64,000 bases of DNA from Rhodococcus koreensis (GTDB lineage Bacteria > Actinomycetota > Actinomycetes > Mycobacteriales > Mycobacteriaceae). The first letter of the stretch is position 1, and the number at the start of each line of letters is the position of its first letter. Below, in pieces: positions 15,920-25,412 of the stretch. Made by a program: the position numbers and the translations under genes. The stretch is taken from assembly GCF_900105905.1 (NCBI RefSeq), contig NZ_FNSV01000005.1, positions 1,364,001-1,428,000 on the forward strand, given 5' to 3'. The notes under the pieces were generated by a model. That model had not been told where the DNA came from, ran no database searches, and saw nothing but the letters and a program-made list of their open reading frames with translations.

Positions 15920-17050
15920 GTGGCGCGGATAAGACTCGAAGGCGTGTCGAAACAGTTCGGCGCTGCGGAGGTCGTGCGAGATATCGACCTCGACATCGCC
16001 GACGGAGAGTTCATGGTTCTCCTGGGACCGAGCGGGTGCGGGAAGTCGACGCTGCTACGTCTGATCGCCGGCCTCGAGAGTCCGTCCGCGGGACGCATCC
16101 TTCTGGGCGAGAACGACATCACCGGAACACCGCCCCGCCGACGGGACGTTGCGATGGTCTTTCAGAGCTACGCCCTGTACCCGCACCTGACCGTCGCGAA
16201 GAACATCGGCTTCCCTCTCCGTGCCCGCCGGCGGTCGAAGGACGAGATCCGCGAACGAATCAGCACCGTGGCGTCGGCGCTCGGTCTGCACGATCACCTG
16301 GATCGGCGTCCCGCCCAGCTTTCCGGCGGACAACGTCAACGGGTGGCGCTGGCCCGGGCTATGGTCCGCGACCCAGGGGCCTTCCTCATGGACGAGCCGC
16401 TGTCGAATCTCGATGCCGCGTTGCGCAGCGCGACCCGCACCGAGCTCATCGACTTGCACCACCGCCTGGGGTCGACGTTCCTCTACGTCACCCACGACCA
16501 GGTCGAGGCGATGACGATGGCGACGCGCATCGCGCTGCTGAACAACGGCAGGGTCGAGCAGGTCGGTACACCGACCGAGCTGTACGACACTCCCCGATCG
16601 ACGTTCGTCGCCGCCTTCCTCGGCGCGCCGCCGATGAACCTGTTCGACGCGACAATGATCTATCGGGCAGGGGAACTCCACCTCGTCACCGACGGCGTCG
16701 ACGCACCCCTGGGGCTGTCCGCCGGCACGGCGACCGGACCGCAGAAGGTGACCGCGGGCATCCGGCCGGAACGCATTCGGCTGAACGGCACCGATGCCCA
16801 ACTCCGCGGTGTCGTCACCGCATCGGAAAACCTGGGCAGCGAAGAGATCCTGCACGTCACAGTGGGCGGCACCGTCATCCGCGTCCGCTCTCCGCGCCCC
16901 GTTCCCGCCCGGATCGGCGACACCGCCGCACTCAGTGTCGACCCGGCCGACATTCAACTCTTCGATTCCGTGACCGGCCGCCGACTGGTCTGGCACGGTC
17001 CCCACGAGCACGAGGCATCGCCTCACAGTGCCTCGCTGTCGGTGGCATGA
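15920..17050 (+). CDS. ABC transporter ATPase, UgpC/MalK type
   Basis: A protein of about 376 residues that powers a carbohydrate-type (CUT1) importer. The nucleotide-binding domain shows Walker A GPSGCGKST, the signature LSGGQRQRVALARAM, Walker B AFLMDEPLSNLDA and the H-loop YVTHDQVEAMTMA. A C-terminal TOBE/OB regulatory domain begins near residue 235 (AAFLGAPPMNLFDA, then TAGIRPERIRL). Such MalK-like subunits can be shared between importers. The second GTG, at 15920, is preferred because GAGGAG at 15909-15914 sits 5 bases before it; the GTG at 15914 is the alternative. It is the first gene of a five-gene run. Confidence 0.9.
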   Translation: MARIRLEGVSKQFGAAEVVRDIDLDIADGEFMVLLGPSGCGKSTLLRLIAGLESPSAGRILLGENDITGTPPRRRDVAMVFQSYALYPHLTVAKNIGFPLRARRRSKDEIRERISTVASALGLHDHLDRRPAQLSGGQRQRVALARAMVRDPGAFLMDEPLSNLDAALRSATRTELIDLHHRLGSTFLYVTHDQVEAMTMATRIALLNNGRVEQVGTPTELYDTPRSTFVAAFLGAPPMNLFDATMIYRAGELHLVTDGVDAPLGLSAGTATGPQKVTAGIRPERIRLNGTDAQLRGVVTASENLGSEEILHVTVGGTVIRVRSPRPVPARIGDTAALSVDPADIQLFDSVTGRRLVWHGPHEHEASPHSASLSVA

Positions 17051-17125
17051 ACAGCCTCGCTGTCGTGGCATGAGCACCGGCGCGTTCACGAGACCCTCCC
17101 ACAACGAACAAACAGGAGAACCACA

Positions 17126-18502
17126 GTGAAGAAGACCCTGCCCGGGCTGGGCGTGCTGGTGACCAGCGCGTTGGTCCTGACCGCCTGCGGCGGACTCGGC
17201 ACCACCACCACCGATTCCGCGGCGAGCAGCACCGATCCGGTGCCGGAACTCGCTCCGGACCAGAATGTGTCGATCGTGTTCGAAAGCTACAACTACGGTA
17301 TGGCGGGCGCGTGGACCGACACCTTCAATGCCCTCATCGACGAGTTCACCGAGCAGAATCCGAACATCACCGTCACGGCGCAGAAGCCGCAGGGCAACAG
17401 TCCGAACCCGGCCACCGACACGATCTCGAGCATCCAGAGCCAGACCGTGGCCGGAACGCCCCCGGACGTCGCGCAGCTCGGGTTCAGTGACCTGGACTTC
17501 ACGATCCACCAGCTGGGCGCCCACTCGCTCGACGACCTCGTCGGCAAAGACTCCGTGCAGAAGAACTTCGACGGTGCGAAATACCCGTATGCCCCCACCG
17601 CGCGCACCCTGGGTGACTGGGAGGGCTCCACCTACGGCGTGCCCTTCGTCTTCTCGACGCCCGTGTTCTATTACAACGCAACACTGTTCGAGCAGGCCGG
17701 TCTCGACCCGGCGGCACCACCGAAGACGTGGGACGAGGTCGCGGCCGCAGCGTCCACGATCACGACGAAGACCGGTAAGGGCGGCGTCTACCTCGACTGC
17801 CTGACCAAGACGGCGAAGGACTGGTGCTTCCAGAGTCTCGTCCGGTCCAACGGCGGACGTGTCATCGCGGAGGACCGGTCGTCGCTCACCTTCGCGGACG
17901 ACCCGGCCGTTCAGGTCGCGGACATGGCTCAGAACCTGGTGCAGTCGGGATCGACACCCAAGCTCAGCCAGCAGCAGGGCTACGAGGCCTTCGCCCGCGG
18001 GGATGTCGGCATGATCCTCGAGACCAGCGCGATCCAGGGCACCTTCGTCAAGGGCGCCAAGGACAAGTGGGACCTGCGCGCCACCACGATGCCCACCTTC
18101 GCCGGCACGACCCCTGTTCCCACCAACTCCGGCGCCTCCCTCTTCACATTTGCATCCGACCCTGCCAAGCAGCGCGCGTCCTGGGAACTGATCAAGTTCC
18201 TCACCAGCGAGGAGGCCTACACCAAGATCGCGCAGGGAATCGGATACCTCCCCCTGCGCACCGGACTCGTCGACGATCCCGCCGGGCTGAAAGAGTGGTC
18301 GCAGAAGAACCCGCTGCTCGCACCGAACATCGCCCAACTCGGCTCGATGGAGCCGTGGATCTCGATGCCCGGCAACAACTACCTGCAGATCCGGGACGGC
18401 ATGATGGACGCCGTCGAGGCGGTCGTGTACCAGGACGCCGACCCGAAATCCACCCTCGAAGCCGCCCAGAAGCAGGCCACCGCGCTTCTGCCCACCGAAT
18501 GA
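17126..18502 (+). CDS. ABC transporter solute-binding lipoprotein, UgpB-like
   Basis: A 458-residue type-1 solute-binding lipoprotein. Signal peptide and lipobox (VLTACGG) occupy the first 22 residues. The mature part begins with SIVFESYNYGMAGAWTDTFN and includes GTPPDVAQLGFSDLDF and YGVPFVFSTPVFYYNATLF, the typical framework of CUT1 binding proteins for glycerol-3-phosphate or sugars. The ligand cannot be read from sequence, but a phosphodiesterase gene that overlaps the 3' end suggests a glycerophosphodiester or similar phosphorylated compound. The ATG at 17126 is preceded by CAGGAG with good spacing. Confidence 0.88.
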   Translation: MKKTLPGLGVLVTSALVLTACGGLGTTTTDSAASSTDPVPELAPDQNVSIVFESYNYGMAGAWTDTFNALIDEFTEQNPNITVTAQKPQGNSPNPATDTISSIQSQTVAGTPPDVAQLGFSDLDFTIHQLGAHSLDDLVGKDSVQKNFDGAKYPYAPTARTLGDWEGSTYGVPFVFSTPVFYYNATLFEQAGLDPAAPPKTWDEVAAAASTITTKTGKGGVYLDCLTKTAKDWCFQSLVRSNGGRVIAEDRSSLTFADDPAVQVADMAQNLVQSGSTPKLSQQQGYEAFARGDVGMILETSAIQGTFVKGAKDKWDLRATTMPTFAGTTPVPTNSGASLFTFASDPAKQRASWELIKFLTSEEAYTKIAQGIGYLPLRTGLVDDPAGLKEWSQKNPLLAPNIAQLGSMEPWISMPGNNYLQIRDGMMDAVEAVVYQDADPKSTLEAAQKQATALLPTE

Positions 18503-19359
18503 CTCCCGCACACGTCACGGTCATTCACCTGACGGACACCCACATCCGCGCCGCCGGCGACCTCGTCCACGACACGATCGACACCCTCGACAACCTCACC
18601 CGCGCACTCGACCGGATAGTCGGATCCCGGCAGCGGGTCGACGCGATCGTGCTGTCGGGCGATCTCAGCGACAACGGGGCACCGGAGGCCTACCGGCGAT
18701 TGCGCACGGTTGTCGAGCCCGCGGCCGCCGAACTCGGTGCGCACATCATCTACGCGATGGGCAATCACGACGACCGCACTGCCTTCCACACCGAACTGCT
18801 CGGGCTCGACTCCGGCGGTCGTGATCTCGCGCCACACGACGCGGTCCACGACATCCACGGTCTCCGGGTGATCGTCCTCGACAGCACCACCCCCGGTCGA
18901 CACGCGGGCTGGCTGACGAACGAGCAGCTGACCTGGCTGGACGAGGAACTGTCCCGGCCCAGTGAGCGCGGAACGCTCCTCGTACTCCACCACCCACCGA
19001 TTCCGTCGCCGGTCGCTACGGTCGACTACCTTCGCCTCCAGGGTCCGGACCGGCTCGAGGCGGTTCTGGCCGGATCCGATGTGCGGATGATCCTCTGCGG
19101 GCATTCCCACCTGACGAGTTCAGGGGCGGTGGCGGGGATCCCGGTGTGGGTCGGTCCGGCGCTGTCCTACCGGGTGGATCCGATCGCGGCGGCGGGCAGC
19201 CACCGAGGTGTCGCCGGCCACGGTTTCAGCAGGATCGATGTCCTCGATACGACGGTGGTCGCCACCGCGATCGAGGCGACTCCCGCCGAGACGGTCTACG
19301 ACATACCCGAGCAGGACATGCTCGCCCGGTTGCACGCACTCGCGCTGCAGGAGGGGTGA
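18499..19359 (+). CDS. Metallophosphodiesterase (CpdA/GpdQ-like) inside the ABC operon
   Basis: A 286-residue calcineurin-like phosphoesterase with the full metal-binding set: LTDTHI, LSGDLSDNG, MGNHDD, LHHPPIPS and CGHSHLTSSG, in family order. This layout is that of class III phosphodiesterases such as CpdA, GpdQ and mycobacterial Rv0805, which hydrolyse cyclic nucleotides or glycerophosphodiesters. It has no signal peptide, so it should act in the cytoplasm on imported substrate. Its ATG overlaps the binding-protein stop by 4 bases (ATGA), implying translational coupling to the transporter. Hydrolysis of a glycerophosphodiester brought in by the transporter is the favoured inference; cAMP is the main alternative. 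Confidence 0.85.
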   Translation: MTPAHVTVIHLTDTHIRAAGDLVHDTIDTLDNLTRALDRIVGSRQRVDAIVLSGDLSDNGAPEAYRRLRTVVEPAAAELGAHIIYAMGNHDDRTAFHTELLGLDSGGRDLAPHDAVHDIHGLRVIVLDSTTPGRHAGWLTNEQLTWLDEELSRPSERGTLLVLHHPPIPSPVATVDYLRLQGPDRLEAVLAGSDVRMILCGHSHLTSSGAVAGIPVWVGPALSYRVDPIAAAGSHRGVAGHGFSRIDVLDTTVVATAIEATPAETVYDIPEQDMLARLHALALQEG

Positions 19360-19369
19360 GGGAAACATC

Positions 19370-20329
19370 GTGTTCGTCGCCGTACCGGATCTTGCCGACG
19401 CGACAACGCCCGTCCGGGAACCGGTGACGGTGCCTGCCACCCGTACCCACCCTCTGCGGAGGGTGGTGCGGGTGGCAGAGCCGTACCTGTTCCTGGCACC
19501 GGCTGTCGCGCTGCTGATCGTGTGGACGTACCGCCCGCTCGCTCAGGCGGCCCAACTCTCGACCTACTCCTGGAACCTGCTTCCGACCACGCCCATGGTT
19601 CCCGTCGGCGCCGACAACTACCGCCGGTTGCTCGAGCTGCCCGCGGTCGGTGACTCCGTGTGGCGGACGGTCGTCCTCATCGTCGGTCTGCTGCCGTTCA
19701 CGCTCGTGCTACCGGTGGTCGTCGGATTCGCCACACGCGGTGTGCACGGACGGGCCCGGGCGGTCTACCAAAGCCTGATCTTCGCGCCCTTTCTCGTCGC
19801 CCCCGTCGCGAGCGCGGCCGTGTGGCAGTGGCTCCTCGACCCGGGCGCCGGGATCGTGAACCGGGTGCTGGGCTCGGACACCAACTGGATCCACGAACCT
19901 GCCTCGGCGCCGTGGGTGATCGTCGCCGTCACCGGATGGCATTTCATGGGTTTCGCCGTGCTCGTGGTGTCCGCCGGAATGGCCGGCGTCAGCGGGGACT
20001 ACGCCGAGGCCGCGCAGGTCGACGGTGCGACGCGGCGCCAGATCGACTGGTGGATCACGCTGCCGCTGCTGTCGCCCACGCTGGTGTTCCTCGGACTCAT
20101 GACCGTGCTGCTGAGCGCCCAGTGGACGTTCCCACTCATCGACACCCTCACTCAGGGCGGACCGTCACAGGCGACGACGAACATCTACTACCTGTTGTGG
20201 GACTACGGGTTCCACAGCTTCGACGCGGGCCTGAGTGCCGCCGCGGGCATCATGCTGTTCGTCGGATTCGGTCTCGTTGCCGGTGTGCTCGTGTGGATCT
20301 CGGAAAGGATCTCGTTCCATGACGACTAG
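19370..20329 (+). CDS. ABC transporter permease, UgpA/MalF type
   Basis: A protein of about 319 residues with six membrane segments and the inner-membrane coupling motif EAAQVDGATRRQIDWWITLP, the EAA loop of CUT1 permeases that docks on the ATPase. A cytoplasmic N-terminus of about 35 residues comes before the first helix (YLFLAPAVALLIVW). The start is the GTG at 19370, behind GAGGGGTGAGGG, only 10 bases after the phosphodiesterase stop. It overlaps the next permease gene by 11 bases. Together they should form the transmembrane channel. Confidence 0.9.
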   Translation: MFVAVPDLADATTPVREPVTVPATRTHPLRRVVRVAEPYLFLAPAVALLIVWTYRPLAQAAQLSTYSWNLLPTTPMVPVGADNYRRLLELPAVGDSVWRTVVLIVGLLPFTLVLPVVVGFATRGVHGRARAVYQSLIFAPFLVAPVASAAVWQWLLDPGAGIVNRVLGSDTNWIHEPASAPWVIVAVTGWHFMGFAVLVVSAGMAGVSGDYAEAAQVDGATRRQIDWWITLPLLSPTLVFLGLMTVLLSAQWTFPLIDTLTQGGPSQATTNIYYLLWDYGFHSFDAGLSAAAGIMLFVGFGLVAGVLVWISERISFHDD

Positions 20330-21152
20330 CGAGGCAGTCGTACCCGAACCGTTGTGGCGGCGGGCGCGGGGACATGCCGTCCTCTTCGCCATCACCTTCG
20401 TGTGCGCATTTCCCATCTACTGGTTGCTCGCAACGTCACTGCGGCGCCCCGACGACGTCGGCTCCCTCTCCCCCGTACCGTGGCCGTTGTCACTGGGCAA
20501 CTATGTGGACGCGACCGAGAAGGTCGACGTGATCCGCCTGCTCGCCAACACGTTCGCAGTCGCGGCGGTCTCGGCGGCGGGTCAGCTCCTCGTCGCGCTG
20601 CTCGCCTCGTACGCGTTCGCGATGTATTCGTTCCGCTTCCAACGCCTGCTCTACCTCGCATTCGTCGGAACCTGGCTGGTGCCGTTCCAGGTCACGATGC
20701 TTCCCAACTACGTGCTGCTGTACCAGCTGGGACTCGTCAACAACCTCGCGGGAGTGATCGTGCCGACCCTGTGTTCCGCGCTGGGGGTCCTGATGCTCCG
20801 CCAGCACATGGCCGGCTTCCCGAAGGAACTGGTCGCGGCGGCAAAGCTGGACGGCCGATCCTCGTGGTCCATTCTCTGGACCGTCGTGGTACCGAATCTG
20901 CGTCCCGCGCTGGCGGCCTTGGCGATCCTGCTGTTCATCAATGCCTGGAACGAGTACTTCTGGCCCGCGGTGGTCCTGCAGCGCAGCAATTCCGTCGTTC
21001 AGCTGGGGCTGCGGAGTTTCATGGGAACCGAGGGCAACGACTGGGGGCCGATGATGGCCGTCGCCGGGCTGGCGTGCCTGCCGGTGTTCGCGCTCTATGT
21101 CGTCCTGCAGCGGCACATCGTCAACGCCTTCGTTCGATCCGGGCTGAAATAG
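20319..21152 (+). CDS. ABC transporter permease, UgpE/MalG type
   Basis: A 277-residue permease, the second channel subunit of the CUT1 importer. It has six membrane segments and the EAA-loop region KELVAAAKLDGRSSWSILWT. The C-terminal block WNEYFWPAVVLQ is typical of MalG/UgpE proteins. The ATG at 20319 overlaps the upstream permease by 11 bases, and GGAAAGGA lies just before it. It is the last gene of the ATPase-binding protein-phosphodiesterase-permease-permease unit. A LysR gene converges on it from the right, with 43 bases between. Confidence 0.9.
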   Translation: MTTSEAVVPEPLWRRARGHAVLFAITFVCAFPIYWLLATSLRRPDDVGSLSPVPWPLSLGNYVDATEKVDVIRLLANTFAVAAVSAAGQLLVALLASYAFAMYSFRFQRLLYLAFVGTWLVPFQVTMLPNYVLLYQLGLVNNLAGVIVPTLCSALGVLMLRQHMAGFPKELVAAAKLDGRSSWSILWTVVVPNLRPALAALAILLFINAWNEYFWPAVVLQRSNSVVQLGLRSFMGTEGNDWGPMMAVAGLACLPVFALYVVLQRHIVNAFVRSGLK

Positions 21153-21195
21153 GACTCGAAAGACTGCGGATACCCAGCCGGAGACACAGCCGAAA

Positions 21196-22128
21196 TCACA
21201 TAGCGACCAGGCCACGATCGCTGCGTTTCAATTCGTCGAAATCGTCGATGCAGTCGAGGAATGAGAACACGGCAGAGTTCGCCTCGGCCGTTCGCCATAC
21301 CGCACACAGGTCGATCGTCGGGATCGGATCGAACAATTTCACCGCCACCGAATTCGCGCCCATCGCACCGAGTCCTCCCGAACTGGCGCGCGGCAGCGAC
21401 GCGAATCCGACCAACGGCTTGACCGACACCATGTGCGCGGTCGCGCCCGGATCATCGGCGGTCTGAGCGACGTCGAGCGAGATCCGGCTGTCCGACGCCG
21501 CACCGAAGATCGAGTCGTACATGGCCGGACACTGATCGCGCGAGAAGATCACACACGCCTGATTCGCCAACTCGGCGAACGGGACCGCGGCGCGTCCAGC
21601 CCAGATATGCCCCTTGCCCACGACCGCGACGAGCGGAATCTTCCGCAGGACCAGCCGGTACCGGAAGTCCGCCGTCCTCGGATGCCCGTACACGAGAGCC
21701 ACGTCGAGCGTGCCGTCCGCGAGGCCCGCAAGCTGCGGTCCGGTTCGCTTCTCCCACAACGAGACCACGACATCCGGATGCACGGCACTCATCTTGGCGA
21801 GCGCGGACGGCAGCACGTGCCGGCTCGCCGGCATGTTGTATCCGATGTTCAGGGTTCCCGAGCGCCCTTCCGCGGTGGCCTTTGCAATCTGCGCGGCCTT
21901 CTCCATCTGGAAGACGATCAACCGGGCCTGAGCCTCGAATTCCTGGCCTGCAGAGGTCAACTTGACCTCGTGCGAACTCCGCGCGACGAGTCGCACACCC
22001 AGAGACTTCTCGAGCTTCTGCAGTTGCGCACTGAGGGACGGCTGGGTGAGATGCAGCCGTGACGCCGCCCGTCCGAAATGTAGTTCCTCGGCGATGGTGA
22101 TGAATGAGACTAGATGTCTGAACTCCAT
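21196..22128 (-). CDS. LysR family transcriptional regulator
   Basis: A 310-residue LysR-type regulator. The N-terminal winged helix-turn-helix is clear (FGRAASRLHLTQPSLSAQLQ, then KLEKSLGVRLVARS), followed by a linker helix and an effector-binding domain from about residue 90 (TLNIGYNMPASRHVLPSAL). LysR proteins usually control the divergent neighbour, which here is a small phosphatase about 180 bases away. The ABC operon is convergent, so it is a less likely direct target. The ATG at 22128 begins MEFRHLVSF, a common LysR opening. The ligand is unknown. Confidence 0.92.
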   Translation of the reverse strand: MEFRHLVSFITIAEELHFGRAASRLHLTQPSLSAQLQKLEKSLGVRLVARSSHEVKLTSAGQEFEAQARLIVFQMEKAAQIAKATAEGRSGTLNIGYNMPASRHVLPSALAKMSAVHPDVVVSLWEKRTGPQLAGLADGTLDVALVYGHPRTADFRYRLVLRKIPLVAVVGKGHIWAGRAAVPFAELANQACVIFSRDQCPAMYDSIFGAASDSRISLDVAQTADDPGATAHMVSVKPLVGFASLPRASSGGLGAMGANSVAVKLFDPIPTIDLCAVWRTAEANSAVFSFLDCIDDFDELKRSDRGLVAM

Positions 22129-22305
22129 TGGTCACTCCTCGACGCCATGCGCCGCCTCGATGTCCGGTAGCTCGTGCTGCAAGGCTAGCGAGGAGGCGTA
22201 ACCGCGGGTGAACTGCGAAAACACGGTGAGAGCCGCAAACGTGATGCATGCATGAACGAGGCCGGGCGCGTCATGAGGACAGATTCCCCGCATAGAGTGA
22301 CGACC

Positions 22306-22743
22306 ATGATCGACACCTGGGATGCCGACGCTCCCGGAATCCTCCGCCTGCCGTCCGGGCGCCTCGTCCGCGGCCGGGGGTTGCGACGACCACTCCCCGA
22401 CGGCCCCCTGCCCGATTTCGCCGTGTACCTGCTGGGGCGCACACCGCCGCCGGTGCAGTGGGACTCACGGTGGGTCCGGTGGCCCGACTTCGCACTGCCC
22501 CGGGACCGCCGCGACACTGTGGATGCGCTGGGCGAGGTGTGGCGCCGCGCCGCGTCCGAGCGAGTGGAGGTGGCATGCGGGGGCGGCCGCGGCAGGACGG
22601 GCACCGCCCTCGCCTGCATCGCCGTGCTCGACGGGGTGCCTGCGAAGGATGCCGTCGCGTTCGTCCGGCAGCACTATCACCGTCACGCGGTCGAGACGCC
22701 GTGGCAGCGGCGGTATGTCGGACGGTTCACCACCGCATCCTGA
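22306..22743 (+). CDS. Protein-tyrosine phosphatase-like protein
   Basis: A 145-residue protein with the cysteine-phosphatase loop VACGGGRGRTGTALACIA near residue 85, a clear C-x5-R-T. An upstream aspartate in WPDFALPRD near 60 may be the general acid. The size is that of small dual-specificity or tyrosine phosphatases. The context (divergent from LysR, convergent with pnp) gives no substrate clue. The ATG at 22306 is preferred over the upstream ATG at 22252, because GAGTGA precedes it and family members begin near this point. A strong hairpin follows the stop. Confidence 0.8.
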   Translation: MIDTWDADAPGILRLPSGRLVRGRGLRRPLPDGPLPDFAVYLLGRTPPPVQWDSRWVRWPDFALPRDRRDTVDALGEVWRRAASERVEVACGGGRGRTGTALACIAVLDGVPAKDAVAFVRQHYHRHAVETPWQRRYVGRFTTAS

Positions 22744-22768
22744 CACGACCCACCGGCACGACCGAGAA

Positions 22769-22808
22769 CGCCGACGGCCCCGCACAGATTCGTGCGGGGC
22801 CGCCGGCG
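22769..22808. terminator. Bidirectional hairpin terminator between phosphatase and pnp
   Basis: CGGCCCCGCAC (22775-22785) and GTGCGGGGCCG (22792-22802) form a perfect 11-bp stem around AGATTC, extended outward by CGCCG/CGGCG after a one-base interruption. It lies between two convergent genes, 25 bases after the phosphatase stop and 17 bases after the pnp stop. There is no long T-tract, as is usual for actinobacterial terminators. Confidence 0.8.
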
Positions 22809-22825
22809 TGGTGACCGGGAGAAGA

Positions 22826-25099
22826 CTACTTCTCGGCAGCCGCCTCTTCGCTCTGCTCGGCCGGAGCCGCAGCGCCGTCTTCCTCGACGGGGATCAGCGA
22901 GATCTTGCCGCGGTTGTCGATGTCGGCGATCTCGACACGCAACTTCGAGCCGACGCTCACGACGTCCTCGACCTTGGCGATGCGCTTGCCGCTGCCCAGC
23001 TTCGAGATGTGCACCAGCCCGTCGCGGCCGGGGAGGAGCGACACGAACGCACCGAAGGCGGTGGTCTTGACGACCGTACCCAGGAAGCGCTCGCCGACCT
23101 TCGGCAGCTGCGGGTTGGCGATGGCGTTGATCATGTCGATCGCGGCCTGCGCGGACGGGCCGTCCGTCGCACCGACGAACACGGTGCCGTCATCTTCGAT
23201 GGAGATGTTGGCGCCGGTCTGCTCGGTGATGGAGTTGATCATCTTGCCCTTGGGGCCGATGACCTCACCGATCTTGTCGACGGGGACCTTGATGGCCGTG
23301 ACGCGCGGGGCGAACGGGCTCATCTCGTCCGGGGTGTCGATGGCCTCGGCCATGACCTCGAGGATCGTGGCCCGCGCGTCCTTTGCCTGCGACAGCGCGC
23401 CGGCGAGGACCTTCGACGGGATGCCGTCGAGCTTCGTGTCGAGCTGCAGAGCCGTGACGAAGTCCTTCGTGCCCGCGACCTTGAAGTCCATGTCGCCGAA
23501 CGCGTCCTCGGCACCGAGGATGTCGGTGAGCGCGACGTAACGGGTCTCACCGTCGACCTGGTCGGAGACGAGGCCCATGGCGATACCGGCGACCGGAGCC
23601 TTCAACGGCACACCGGCGTTGAGCAGTGCGAGCGTCGACGCACACACGGAGCCCATCGAGGTGGAGCCGTTGGAGCTGAGGGCCTCCGAGACCTGACGGA
23701 TGGCGTACGGGAATTCCTCGACGCTGGGGAGCACGGGCATGAGAGCCCGCTCCGCCAGCGCGCCGTGACCGATCTCGCGGCGCTTCGGCGAACCGACGCG
23801 TCCCGTCTCACCGGTGGAGTACGGCGGGAAGTTGTAGTGGTGCATGTACCGCTTGGTCGTCTCGGGTCCGAGCGAATCGACCTGCTGCGCCATCTTCACC
23901 ATGTCGAGGGTGGTGACACCCAGGATCTGGGTCTCGCCGCGCTCGAACAGAGCGGAGCCGTGGGCACGCGGAACGATGGCGACCTCGGCCGACAGCGAAC
24001 GGATGTCCGTGATGCCGCGGCCGTCGATGCGGAACTGGTCGCGCAGGATGCGCTGACGGACCAGCTTCTTCGTCAGCGAGCGGAATGCCGCGCCGAGTTC
24101 CTTCTCGCGTCCCTCGAAGTTCGGGGCGACCTGCTCGAGGACCTCGACCTTGACCTCGTCGGTCTTGTCGTCGCGCTCCTGCTTGCCGGCGATGGTCAGC
24201 GCCGCGCTGAGCTTCTCCGCTGCGGCGGCCTCGACGGCGGCGAACACGTCGTCCTGGTACGCCGGGAAGACGGGGAAGTCACCGGTGGGCTTGGCCGCCT
24301 TGACCGCGAGCTGCTGCTGTGCGGTGCACAGGCGAGCGATGAACGGCTTGGCGGCTTCGAGGCCCTCGGCCACGATCGTCTCGGTGGGAGCCTGTGCGCC
24401 ACCGTCGATCAGGGAGATCACGTTGTCGGTGGCCTCGGCCTCGACCATCATGATCGCGACGTCGGCGTCGTCACCGCTGCCGGAGACGATGCGACCGGCG
24501 ACGACCATGTCGAAGACGGCGTTCTCGAGCTGCTCGACGGTGGGGAATGCGACCCACTGGCCGGCCTTGTTCTCGTCCGACGTGATGAGTGCGACACGCA
24601 CGCCACCGACGGGGCCGGAGAACGGCAGTCCGGCGATCTGGGTGGAGGCCGACGCGGCGTTGATCGCGACCACGTCGTACAGGTCCTGCGGGTTCAGGCT
24701 CATCACCGTGACCACGACCTGGATCTCGTTGCGCAGGCCGTCGACGAACGACGGACGCAGCGGCCGGTCGATCAGGCGGCAGGTCAGGATCGCGTCCGTG
24801 GAGGGGCGGCCCTCACGACGGAAGAACGAGCCGGGGATGCGGCCCGCGGCGTACATGCGCTCCTCGACGTCCACCGTGAGGGGGAAGAAGTCGAAGTGCT
24901 CCTTGGGGTGCTTGCTGGCGCTCGTCGCGGACAGCAGCATCGTCTCGTCGTCCAGGTAGGCGACGACGGCGCCGGCGGCCTGCTGCGCGAGGCGACCGGT
25001 CTCGAAACGAATGGTGCGGGTTCCGAAGGACCCGTTGTCGATCACGGCGGTGGATTCGAACACGCCCTCATCGACTTCTACTGCGGAATTCTCTGTCAT
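22826..25099 (-). CDS. pnp: Polynucleotide phosphorylase (GpsI)
   Basis: A 757-residue 3'-5' exoribonuclease that uses phosphate to degrade RNA. Two RNase PH domains (residues about 15-250 and 340-570) flank a helical linker, with active-site blocks such as [15 protein letters not shown] in the first and [19 protein letters not shown] in the second. A KH domain ([20 protein letters not shown]) and an S1 domain ([20 protein letters not shown]) follow. The acidic tail [10 protein letters not shown] is typical of actinobacterial members. The start is the ATG at 25099. It follows rpsO with a 313-base gap, an arrangement conserved in many bacteria where pnp is also autoregulated through its leader. 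Confidence 0.97.
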
Positions 25100-25382
25100 C
25101 TCTTCTTTTCACTTCCCTCTCGTCTTCGCCGTACCCGCGGGGGCGTTCTCACCCTCCTGGCGAGAACTGCGCACCTGAGGGACATCCCCCTCTCGAGTTC
25201 TCGGGATGTCACTGTGCGGAGGCGGCCGTCGATCGAAGTCCGCCGGACCGTGTCCGGAAGACCACTACCGAAGACCGACACCACATTCTCGGGTGCATAC
25301 GGTAGTGCTGCCCTCGGCAGCTAACACCGATAGCCAGCGAGGCCCAGTCTAAGCAAGGCCCCGCCGGCTACCGGAGTGATTT

Positions 25383-25399
25383 GCGATCGAAATGATCGC
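25383..25399 (-). terminator. Weak hairpin after rpsO
   Basis: GCGATC and GATCGC form a 6-bp stem around five bases, 13 bases beyond the rpsO stop. A second small stem, GCTGCC-CTC-GGCAGC, lies at 25307-25321. Neither is followed by a T-run. They may be partial terminators or RNase processing sites in the 313-base rpsO-pnp gap, in which I see no gene. Confidence 0.4.
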
Positions 25400-25412
25400 G
25401 ATGTTGCGAAAC

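Noticed and set aside
16055..18511. An 818-codon minus-strand frame across the ABC ATPase and binding-protein genes
   Set aside because: It spans two genuine genes and their gap, with no recognisable domain; a codon-bias artefact.
22322..25324. A 1000-codon open frame on the plus strand opposite pnp
   Set aside because: It is the antisense shadow of a long high-GC gene; composition is Asp/Arg/Gly-rich without any domain, while pnp on the other strand is unmistakable.
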